Shown here piece by piece: positions 1-5,742 of a DNA stretch of 9,831 bases; the stretch's first letter is position 1; the number at the start of each line of letters is the position of its first letter. Below the pieces are notes generated by a model that saw only the letters and a list, made by a program, of their open reading frames with translations, ran no database searches and was not told the origin of the DNA. A program made the position numbers and the translations under genes. Location: positions 1 to 9,831 of the forward strand of contig JAZLGV010000130.1 of NCBI GenBank assembly GCA_045616505.1, written 5' to 3'. The stretch is from JAKSUT01 sp045616505. GTDB taxonomy: Bacteria > Cyanobacteriota > Vampirovibrionia > Gastranaerophilales > Gastranaerophilaceae.

Positions 1-663
1 AGGTTTAAAATCAACTGTGTAAGTTTTTATACTCATTCCGTTTTGTAATGCTCTTAATTGTTCTAAACTTTCTGCTTTTTCAAGATTAGATTGAGGTAGT
101 TTAGTCAATTTTAACAAAGCTTCTCTGGTATAACCATAAATGCCTAAATGTCCAAGAGTTTCTGAAACTCCTTTGTTTCTTTCATAAGGAATTGGTGAAC
201 GAGAAAAATATAACGCATATCCGTCATTTGCAGTTACGCATTTAACTTGGTTTGGGTTATTGATTTCTTCTTCTGATTTAAGCACTCTAACAAGAGTGGA
301 CATATCTGCACCTTCTTTTATGCCTGTGATAATCTTATCGATGCTTTCAGGTTTTATAAGAGGTTCATCGCCTTGTAAATTTACGATATGAGTAAATTCT
401 TCGTGTCTATTAACAACTTCTGCAATTCTATCGCTTCCAGATTTGTGTTCGGTAGATGTCATTTCAACATTTCCACCAAACTCTTTTACAGCGTCAAAAA
501 TTCTTTCGTCGTCTGTTGCAACAACAATATATTCTGCTAATTTTGCTTGTTGGGCTTTTTCATAAACCCATTGAATAATTGGTTTTCCTAAAACTTTTTT
601 TAAAGGCTTTCCTTCAAGTCTTGTAGAACCGTATCTTGCAGGAATAATTATCGCAGTTGTCAT
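1..663 (-). CDS. kdsB: 3-deoxy-manno-octulosonate cytidylyltransferase (CMP-Kdo synthetase), 3' end cut by window
   Basis: KdsB activates Kdo with CTP to give CMP-Kdo, the sugar donor for the inner core of lipopolysaccharide; it acts in the cytoplasm. The 221 codons visible give the family's nucleotide-binding start (IIPARYGSTRLEGKPL, residues 5-21), SGSDR at 75-79, GDEP at 98-101, YFSRSPIP at 152-159 and GIYGY at 174-178. The usual length is about 245-250 residues, so only the last 25-30, with the expected GVDT-type motif, lie outside the window. The start is fixed by context: the ATG shares its first base's complement with the last base of the accA stop (TAATG), implying translational coupling to accA. 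A Glu replaces the usual Pro in the STRxPGKPL loop; I regard this as lineage variation. Identification is firm. Confidence 0.96.
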   Translation of the reverse strand, partial: MTTAIIIPARYGSTRLEGKPLKKVLGKPIIQWVYEKAQQAKLAEYIVVATDDERIFDAVKEFGGNVEMTSTEHKSGSDRIAEVVNRHEEFTHIVNLQGDEPLIKPESIDKIITGIKEGADMSTLVRVLKSEEEINNPNQVKCVTANDGYALYFSRSPIPYERNKGVSETLGHLGIYGYTREALLKLTKLPQSNLEKAESLEQLRALQNGMSIKTYTVDFKP

Positions 664-1610
664 TATTGTGTAACTCCAAGTTTTCTGTATTTATTGTATC
701 TTTTTTCTTTTAATTTTTTCTTAGACAAACCTTCTAGTTCAGAAATTGATGTCATAATCGCTTTTTTAAGTTCTTCTGCCATTTGTTCTGGGTTTTTGTG
801 AGCGCCACCAACAGGCTCTTTGATGATTTCATCAACAATACTGAATTCTTTTAAATCTTTGCCTGTGATTTTAAGAGCTTCTGCTGCTGTGTTTGTCATT
901 GTCGCATCTCTCCAAAGAATTGAAGCACAACCTTCAGGAGAAATTACTGTGTAATATGCGTGTTCCATAATCAAAACTTTGTCTGCAACACCAAGTCCTA
1001 ACGCACCACCTGAGCAACCTTCACCAGTGATTATTGCAATAATAGGAACATCAAATTTTGCCATTTCTCTAAGGTTTACTGCAATAGCAATCCCTTGTCC
1101 ACGTTCTTCGGCTGTTAGCCCTGGGTATGCCCCTGGGGTGTCAATCAAAGTTACGATTGGAAAATTGAATTTGTTTGCATGTTTGAATAGTCTTAAAGCT
1201 TTTCTATAACCTTGTGGTTGTGGCATACCGAAGTTGTATTCAAGGTTTTCTTTTGTAGTTTTACCTTTTTGAGTACCGATTAGCATAACTGTTTTCCCGT
1301 CAATTTTTGCTAATCCCCCGATTATAGCTCTATCGTCAAGACCTTCTCTATCTCCGTGTAGTTCAACAAAATCGTCTGTTATTAAATTTACATAGTCAAG
1401 AAAATTCGGTCTGTTTGAATGTCTTGCGATTTGTAACTTTTGAGCAGGTTTAAGGTTTGCATATAATTCCTTTTTGTAATCTTCTGCTTGTTGTTCAAAA
1501 GTTTCTATTTCTTTCTTTAAATCCATGCCTGACTCCAAACTTATTTTTTTTAATTCTTCTATTTTTGCTTGTATTTCTTCTATCGGTTTTTCAAAATCTA
1601 ATGTTGTCAT
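663..1610 (-). CDS. accA: Acetyl-CoA carboxylase carboxyltransferase subunit alpha
   Basis: AccA pairs with AccD in the carboxyltransferase that moves CO2 from biotin-BCCP to acetyl-CoA, making malonyl-CoA for fatty-acid synthesis. The 315-residue length is normal for the family. An N-terminal helical region (1-60) precedes the crotonase-fold core, which shows HGDR (85-88), GMPQPQGYRKALR (128-140), DTPGAYPG (157-164), the oxyanion-type loop GEGCSGGALG (196-205) and SPEGCASILW (224-233). The family usually has GEGGSGGAL, so Cys199 replaces a Gly. The start has a good Shine-Dalgarno, GAGGA, about 6 nt upstream. It lies 35 bp after accD and overlaps kdsB by one base, so the three genes form one operon. 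The biotin carboxylase and BCCP genes (accC, accB) are not in the window. Confidence 0.98.
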   Translation of the reverse strand: MTTLDFEKPIEEIQAKIEELKKISLESGMDLKKEIETFEQQAEDYKKELYANLKPAQKLQIARHSNRPNFLDYVNLITDDFVELHGDREGLDDRAIIGGLAKIDGKTVMLIGTQKGKTTKENLEYNFGMPQPQGYRKALRLFKHANKFNFPIVTLIDTPGAYPGLTAEERGQGIAIAVNLREMAKFDVPIIAIITGEGCSGGALGLGVADKVLIMEHAYYTVISPEGCASILWRDATMTNTAAEALKITGKDLKEFSIVDEIIKEPVGGAHKNPEQMAEELKKAIMTSISELEGLSKKKLKEKRYNKYRKLGVTQ

Positions 1611-1645
1611 ATTTTTCCTCGCCCGAATAAATTTTTATTTCTAGT

Positions 1646-2506
1646 TTATTTATACATTCTCAAAATTTTTGTAAGATTTTCTCTCAAATCTTTTCTTTGA
1701 GAAATTACGTCGACTTGACCATATTTTAATAAGTATTCTGCTGTTTGGAAGTCTTGAGGTAAACTTTGTTTGATAGTTTGCTCAATAACTCTGCGTCCAG
1801 CAAAACCTATTCTTGCGCCTTGTTCTGCAATGATGATATCACCTAAAGTTCCGAAACTTGCAGTAACTCCGCCAAATGTTGGTTCTGTTAATAAACAAAT
1901 GTACAAAACTTTTTCTTCATCCATTTTTGCGCAAGCACATGATGTTTTTGCCATTTGCATTAAACTTAATGCGCTTTCTTGCATTCTTGCACCACCAGAA
2001 GCTGTTATTGCAAGCATTGGAATATGTTCTTCTACTGCTTTTTCCATGATGCGTGTAACTTTTTCACCAACAGCACTACCCATTGAACCACCCATAAATT
2101 CAAAATCCATAACGGCAGTTGCAACTCTTTCTCCATTGATTGTTGCGATACCAGTAATTACCGCTTCATCAAGTCCTGTTTTTTCTTTTGCTTTTTCTAT
2201 TCTGTCTGTATATTTTTCAGTATCTTCAAATTGAAGAGGGTCTGTTGTTTGTACTTCTTTAAATAATTCTTCAAAACTGTTTTCGTCGAACAATTGTTTT
2301 ATTCTTGTTCTTGCGTTTATTCTGAAATGGTAATCACAAATAGGGCATACCATTAAGTTGTTTTCAAGTTCAGTTTTTGGAAATTGAGCTTTACAATGAA
2401 CACATCTTACCCAAAGACTAGGGGTAGTGTCTTCTATTTTTGCTTCAAGAGCTTTTCTTTGTTCTTGAGCTTTTTTACGCTTTTCAAACCACGCTTGTAT
2501 AGTCAT
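1646..2506 (-). CDS. accD: Acetyl-CoA carboxylase carboxyltransferase subunit beta
   Basis: AccD is the zinc-ribbon subunit of the carboxyltransferase and binds the carboxybiotin side of the reaction. The 286 residues carry the four-cysteine zinc ribbon C35-x2-C38 and C54-x2-C57, then the crotonase-type core with GGSMGS (139-144), ASGGARMQE (169-177), EPTFGGVTAS (208-217) and GRRVIEQT (237-244). Nothing expected is missing. The start ATG is preceded by TAGGAG at 2519-2524, a 12-nt spacing that is longish but acceptable. It is first in an accD-accA-kdsB operon and probably has its own promoter in the gap after the matrixin-like gene. Confidence 0.98.
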   Translation of the reverse strand: MTIQAWFEKRKKAQEQRKALEAKIEDTTPSLWVRCVHCKAQFPKTELENNLMVCPICDYHFRINARTRIKQLFDENSFEELFKEVQTTDPLQFEDTEKYTDRIEKAKEKTGLDEAVITGIATINGERVATAVMDFEFMGGSMGSAVGEKVTRIMEKAVEEHIPMLAITASGGARMQESALSLMQMAKTSCACAKMDEEKVLYICLLTEPTFGGVTASFGTLGDIIIAEQGARIGFAGRRVIEQTIKQSLPQDFQTAEYLLKYGQVDVISQRKDLRENLTKILRMYK

Positions 2507-2539
2507 ATAAAATATTAACTCCTATTTAATCTCTTTGTA

Positions 2540-2566
2540 ATTATACAACAAATATTATTATGTCAA
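2540..2566 (-). promoter_or_regulatory. Predicted sigma-70 promoter of accD-accA-kdsB
   Basis: On the minus strand a perfect TTGACA (2561-2566) is followed after only 15 nt by a perfect TATAAT (2540-2545). The predicted start near 2533 leaves a leader of about 26 nt that contains the accD Shine-Dalgarno. The TGA stop codon of the upstream metalloprotease gene (2563-2565) lies inside the -35 box. The 15-nt spacer is shorter than the 17-nt optimum, so strength may be lower than the hexamers suggest. This is a motif-based prediction. Confidence 0.6.
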
Positions 2567-3360
2567 TTTTTAGGCTTTTTAGGTGTGTGAACAAGCGTAT
2601 CTACTAACTTTTGGGGTATTCTGATATTTTGTAATGATAAATTGTATTTTTTTAAGTCAGCAATATTTGTTTGTTCGTCTAATAAGTTTTTGTTTGGTTG
2701 CATAGAAAGAGATTTTTTAACTTTTTCAAATTTTGAAGGTTCTTTTCTTTCTATCAATTTTGCAACAATTTCATCAATATTGTCAGTTTGAAAACCATAT
2801 TCATTTGCAATCTCTCTTGGAGTTGCGTTTAGAGGAAATCTGTATAACCATTTAAGGGTTTCTTTATCTCCTAAAGAAAGGTTTGTAACTCCGTATTGAT
2901 GTGGGGTGTACATAATATCTGCTGTGTTAGGACTATGGTTAAGTCCGATTGAATGTCCGATTTCATGAAGTATTGTATGATAAACTTCATCTTCTTGCAA
3001 GTATTCTTGATGTATTAGTCCGTCTGTCAATCCAATTTGAACTTCTGCTGAATAAAGCCTGTTGTTTGCGTCAAAGTTGAAATAGCAATGACCTAATGCA
3101 CTTCTATCAACTCTTTTCCAATCAACATCAATTTGTGAATTTAGTTTTACATCAACGAGTTCAAAACTTACAAGACCACCGCTAATTTCTTCCCAAGCAC
3201 AAAATGCTTTTTGTACCATTGATTTGTAAAGATAACTTTCGCCTTTTTTAGAATAAAAGTTCATAGGCGCAATATAGACTTTTAAAGGCATACACCCATC
3301 TGGCCATCTTATAATTTTATCGTTTCGTAAACATTCTTGTAAATATGTGATTTTTTGCAT
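2563..3360 (-). CDS. Matrixin-like zinc metalloprotease (M10/metzincin type) with no signal peptide
   Basis: A 265-residue protein with the metzincin zinc site HEIGHSIGLNH (132-142: H132, E133, H136, H142) and a Met-turn methionine at 150 (DIMY), followed by a D-x-x-x-L-x-x-LY helix end (165-173) as in peptidase M10 domains. The catalytic fold spans roughly 18-175; residues 176-265 are a polar, Lys-rich tail I do not recognise. Matrixins are normally secreted as zymogens, but here the N-terminus (MQKITYLQEC) is not hydrophobic, and an in-frame TAA at 3370-3372 rules out a longer form. The 18 or so residues before the domain are too short for a usual propeptide and show no PRCGxPD switch. No Shine-Dalgarno precedes the ATG, but a promoter is positioned for leaderless transcription. 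Substrate and location are unknown; the protein may be cytoplasmic. Confidence 0.85.
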   Translation of the reverse strand: MQKITYLQECLRNDKIIRWPDGCMPLKVYIAPMNFYSKKGESYLYKSMVQKAFCAWEEISGGLVSFELVDVKLNSQIDVDWKRVDRSALGHCYFNFDANNRLYSAEVQIGLTDGLIHQEYLQEDEVYHTILHEIGHSIGLNHSPNTADIMYTPHQYGVTNLSLGDKETLKWLYRFPLNATPREIANEYGFQTDNIDEIVAKLIERKEPSKFEKVKKSLSMQPNKNLLDEQTNIADLKKYNLSLQNIRIPQKLVDTLVHTPKKPKN

Positions 3361-3366
3361 ATAATT

Positions 3367-3395
3367 ATTTTACAATTTTATTTGTTATAAAGCAA
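3367..3395 (-). promoter_or_regulatory. Predicted promoter of the metalloprotease gene (leaderless type)
   Basis: On the minus strand TTGCTT (3390-3395) and TAAAAT (3367-3372) are separated by 17 nt. Counting from the -10 box puts the transcript start at about 3360, the A of the ATG. No Shine-Dalgarno is present, which agrees with a leaderless mRNA. It overlaps the ybaB promoter facing the other way. Confidence 0.45.
3383..3391 (+). promoter_or_regulatory. Predicted extended -10 promoter of ybaB
   Basis: TGT followed by TATAAA (3386-3391) forms an extended -10 element; no good -35 is visible. The start would fall near 3398, giving a leader of about 20 nt that contains the strong Shine-Dalgarno GGGGGAAGG (3403-3411) in front of the ybaB ATG. 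The -10 box shares bases with the -35 box of the divergent metalloprotease promoter. Confidence 0.45.
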
Positions 3396-3418
3396 CATAA
3401 AAGGGGGAAGGTTTCGTT

Positions 3419-3754
3419 ATGGATATTATGAAGATGATGAAGCAAGCTCAAACGCTTCAAAAGAAATTAAAAGATACACAAGATGAACTTGCAGCTCAAG
3501 AAATTGCAGTTGAGTCTATGGGTGGTGCAGTAAAAGTTGTTTGCAATGGTCAAGGTAGATTTAAATCTATAAAACTTTCTGCAAAAGCTATTAATCCTGA
3601 AAATCCAGAATCAGTAGATGAAGATACAGTTGAAATGCTTGAAGATGTTATTTCTACTGCTATCAAACAAGCATCTGATAAAGCAGTAGCTCAAATGGAA
3701 GCTAAAATGAAAACTTTGACAGGTGGAATTAGTATTCCAGGACTTACATTATAA
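3419..3754 (+). CDS. ybaB: Nucleoid-associated protein, YbaB/EbfC family
   Basis: A 111-residue member of the YbaB/EbfC family, small dimeric DNA-binding proteins often encoded next to recR. It begins with the family's helical MKQAQTLQKKL region (7-17), then a short sheet with GGAVKVVCNGQG (35-46), and a C-terminal helix with the usual DKAVAQMEAKMKTLTGG pattern (87-103). Length and pattern are typical. A strong Shine-Dalgarno lies 7 nt before the ATG. The ybaB-recR order is conserved in many bacteria, which supports both calls. A hairpin with a U-rich tract follows, so much of its transcript may end before recR. Confidence 0.95.
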   Translation: MDIMKMMKQAQTLQKKLKDTQDELAAQEIAVESMGGAVKVVCNGQGRFKSIKLSAKAINPENPESVDEDTVEMLEDVISTAIKQASDKAVAQMEAKMKTLTGGISIPGLTL

Positions 3755-3774
3755 TTTTTTAAAGAAAGGTTATG

Positions 3775-3829
3775 AAAGATTAAAGTGTTTAAAGTCTGTC
3801 TTTAGGCACTTTATCTTTTTGTTTTTATT
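3775..3829 (+). terminator. Intrinsic terminator or attenuator between ybaB and recR
   Basis: Bases 3781-3794 pair with 3800-3813 as a 14-bp stem (two G-U wobbles) around a 5-nt loop. Five more pairs (3775-3779 with 3814-3818) extend it across a one-base bulge. A U-rich tract runs from 3816 to 3829, directly up to the recR ATG at 3830. This has the form of a rho-independent terminator but sits where a recR ribosome-binding site should be. Confidence 0.75.
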
Positions 3830-4426
3830 ATGATTTATCCAAAATCTATCGCAACTTTAATTGAACAGTTTCAAAAATTCCCTTCTGTTGGACCAAAATC
3901 GGCTCAACGCATGGCGTTTCATATTTTAAAAATGCCAATTTCAGAAGTTGAAAAATTTGCTCAAAGTGTTGTCGAAGCAAAGAAAAATACATTCGCTTGT
4001 GATATTTGTTTTAATTTATCTTCTACAAACCCTTGTGAAATTTGTCAGTCTTCAAGTAGAGATAAAAATGTTATTTGTGTTGTTGCAGAAACTAAAGATT
4101 TGATTGCGATAGAAAAAACAAATGAATACAAAGGTGTTTATCACGTTTTGCAAGGACTTATCTCTCCAATTGATGGTATAGGTGCAGATGATATTAGAAT
4201 ACGTGAACTTTTGCATAGATTGGCAGAAAACGATGTTACAGAAGTTATTTTAGCACTTTCTCCTTCTGTTGAAGGTGAAGCAACAAGTTTGTATTTGAGC
4301 AAACTTATAAAACCTTTCGGTATTAAAATTTCAAGAATTGCTTTTGGTTTGCCTGTTGGGGCAGATTTAGAGTATGCTGATGAGATTACTCTTGCAAAAG
4401 CGCTTGAAGGAAGGCATGAAATTTAA
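3830..4426 (+). CDS. recR: Recombination mediator protein RecR
   Basis: RecR works with RecO (and RecF) to load RecA on single-stranded gaps. The 198 residues are the standard length. In order: helix-hairpin-helix FPSVGPKSAQRMAFHIL (17-33), four-cysteine zinc finger C57-x2-C60 and C69-x2-C72, a Toprim domain starting at VICVVAETKDLIAIE (81-95) with GLISPIDGIGADD (109-121) and SPSVEGEATSLYLSKL (144-159), and the C-terminal FGLPVGADLEYADE (172-185). The start gives the same N-terminus as Bacillus RecR (M-x-YP). There is no Shine-Dalgarno; the U-rich tail of a terminator-like hairpin lies immediately upstream. Expression therefore depends on read-through, on a promoter I cannot clearly identify, or on a non-SD start. 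Confidence 0.97.
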   Translation: MIYPKSIATLIEQFQKFPSVGPKSAQRMAFHILKMPISEVEKFAQSVVEAKKNTFACDICFNLSSTNPCEICQSSSRDKNVICVVAETKDLIAIEKTNEYKGVYHVLQGLISPIDGIGADDIRIRELLHRLAENDVTEVILALSPSVEGEATSLYLSKLIKPFGIKISRIAFGLPVGADLEYADEITLAKALEGRHEI

Positions 4427-4443
4427 AATAAATCATGTCGCTA

Positions 4444-4473
4444 TTGATTTTTTTAGTTATTTAGAAACATAAT
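4444..4473 (+). promoter_or_regulatory. Predicted promoter of the OppF/DppF-like gene (leaderless type)
   Basis: TTGATT (4444-4449) and CATAAT (4468-4473) are separated by 18 nt. The expected transcript start is 4480, exactly the A of the ATG. The 53-bp gap after recR has no Shine-Dalgarno. Motif-based prediction only. Confidence 0.45.
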
Positions 4474-4479
4474 AGTTTT

Positions 4480-5427
4480 ATGAATTTTGTAGATGTAAAA
4501 AATCTTTTTGTTGAATATAAGTCTTCTTCTCCAACAATGGGTGAAAAAACAGTGTATGCTGTTTCTGATTTGTCTTTGAGTGTAAATCAAGGCGAAGTTT
4601 ATTCTATCGCAGGCGAATCAGGTTGTGGTAAATCAACTTTTTTAAAAGCTTTTTTGCGTCTTGTTCCTTCAAAATCTGGTGAAATAAATTTTGAAGGTGT
4701 TGATATTTTAAAAATGGACAAGAAAGCTTTAAAGGATTTTAGATGTAAAGCGCAGATGATTTTTCAAAATCCTTATGCTAGTTTAAATCCAAAAATGACT
4801 GTTTTTGATACTTTAAAAGAACCTTTGGAGATTAATTTTAAAGGATTAAAAAAAGAAGATTATATAAATAAGGTTAAAGAAATTGCCAAAAGTGTTGGGT
4901 TAAAAGATGAGGATTTGAAAAAATATCCGCACGAATTTTCTGGTGGACAACGTCAAAGAATTGCAATTGCAAGAGCTTTGATTTTAAAACCAGCATTAGT
5001 TTTAGCTGATGAACCTGTTAGTGCGCTTGATGTTAGTATTCAAGGACAAATTATAAATTTGTTAAATGAATTAAAATCTTCTTTGGGGTTAACTTTTATA
5101 TTTATTTCTCATGATTTGAATGTTATTAAATATATTTCAGATAGAGTCGGTATTATGTATTTGGGCGAAATGGTAGAAGAAGGTTTGGTTGAAGATATAT
5201 TTGATAATCCAAAACATCCTTATACACAAGCATTGTTGAGTGCAAATCCAAACAGCGAAAAAGAGAAGATTATTTTGCAAGGTGAACTTCCTTCACCTTT
5301 AAATCCTCCAACAGGTTGCAAATTTCATACACGTTGTCCATTTGCTAAAGAAATATGTAAAACTCAGAAACCTAAAACGACTAATTTTTCAAACGACCAT
5401 TATGCAAAATGCCATTTATTTACTTAA
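4480..5427 (+). CDS. Oligopeptide/dipeptide ABC transporter ATP-binding protein (OppF/DppF type)
   Basis: A 315-residue ABC ATPase that would energise a peptide or nickel-type importer at the inner face of the membrane. It shows Walker A GESGCGKST (45-53), Q-loop Gln96, signature FSGGQ (153-157), Walker B LVLADEP (173-179), D-loop SALD (181-184) and switch His211. The C-terminal oligopeptide-transporter extension is present: NPKHPYTQALLSANP (243-257), LQGELPSPLNPP (266-277) and cysteines C280, C286, C293 and C311, a pattern that in some relatives holds an iron-sulfur cluster. No permease, binding protein or second ATPase gene is adjacent, so partners must be elsewhere. Choosing oppF over dppF is not possible from sequence alone. 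Its end overlaps the convergent 84-codon gene by 8 bp. Confidence 0.93.
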   Translation: MNFVDVKNLFVEYKSSSPTMGEKTVYAVSDLSLSVNQGEVYSIAGESGCGKSTFLKAFLRLVPSKSGEINFEGVDILKMDKKALKDFRCKAQMIFQNPYASLNPKMTVFDTLKEPLEINFKGLKKEDYINKVKEIAKSVGLKDEDLKKYPHEFSGGQRQRIAIARALILKPALVLADEPVSALDVSIQGQIINLLNELKSSLGLTFIFISHDLNVIKYISDRVGIMYLGEMVEEGLVEDIFDNPKHPYTQALLSANPNSEKEKIILQGELPSPLNPPTGCKFHTRCPFAKEICKTQKPKTTNFSNDHYAKCHLFT

Positions 5428-5674
5428 TTCTTTCAAGTTTTGATTTTTTGTTTGGTTCTCCAAGGTTTTTGATTAATACATCTAAAACTTTTGGCATTTG
5501 GCAAATAAAAGAATAATCGCCCTTGCTTACAGAACATTGACTGCAATTGCATTTTAGCTTGTAACATTCAATCGCTTGTTCTGTCCAGTTTTGTGTGATT
5601 GAATCTGAAATTCCTTGTGTTTGAGGTAGAAAATCTTCTTCAATGATTTCTACTTTCGCAGTTGAAGCTACCAT
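5420..5674 (-). CDS. Uncharacterised cysteine-rich small protein (84 aa)
   Basis: I do not recognise this family. The protein is 84 residues: an acidic N-terminal third, then a central cysteine cluster C37-x4-C42-x-C44-x2-C47-x10-C58 within WTEQAIECYKLKCNCSQC (30-47), and a C-terminal helix (VLDVLIKNLGEP, 63-74) ending in a basic tail. There is no signal peptide or membrane segment. The spaced cysteines suggest metal or iron-sulfur binding, which is inference. The gene looks real because AGGAGG at 5679-5684 is a full-consensus Shine-Dalgarno 4 nt before the ATG. It runs convergently into the OppF-like gene with an 8-bp overlap and has no visible terminator of its own. Confidence 0.75.
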   Translation of the reverse strand: MVASTAKVEIIEEDFLPQTQGISDSITQNWTEQAIECYKLKCNCSQCSVSKGDYSFICQMPKVLDVLIKNLGEPNKKSKLERIK

Positions 5675-5742
5675 ACTTCCTCCTTGAATTTAAAGAAATA
5701 TCCCAATCATATATTACTATTTTTTAAAAGTATATAAATCCT

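Noticed and set aside
979..1209. Plus-strand frame opposite accA
   Set aside because: Antisense shadow of a clearly conserved gene, with no ribosome-binding site or recognisable product.
1770..2234. 154-codon plus-strand frame opposite accD
   Set aside because: Long only because accD codon use leaves few stops in the complementary frame; AccD is fully supported.
3772..3783. Three-codon leader peptide (ATG-AAA-GAT-TAA) before the recR hairpin
   Set aside because: The GG of its possible Shine-Dalgarno is only 2 nt from the ATG, and so short a frame is expected by chance.
5711..5736. AT-rich inverted repeat between the HD-GYP gene and the 84-aa gene
   Set aside because: The pairing is imperfect, all A-T apart from one pair, and typical of chance in AT-rich sequence; not enough to call a terminator.
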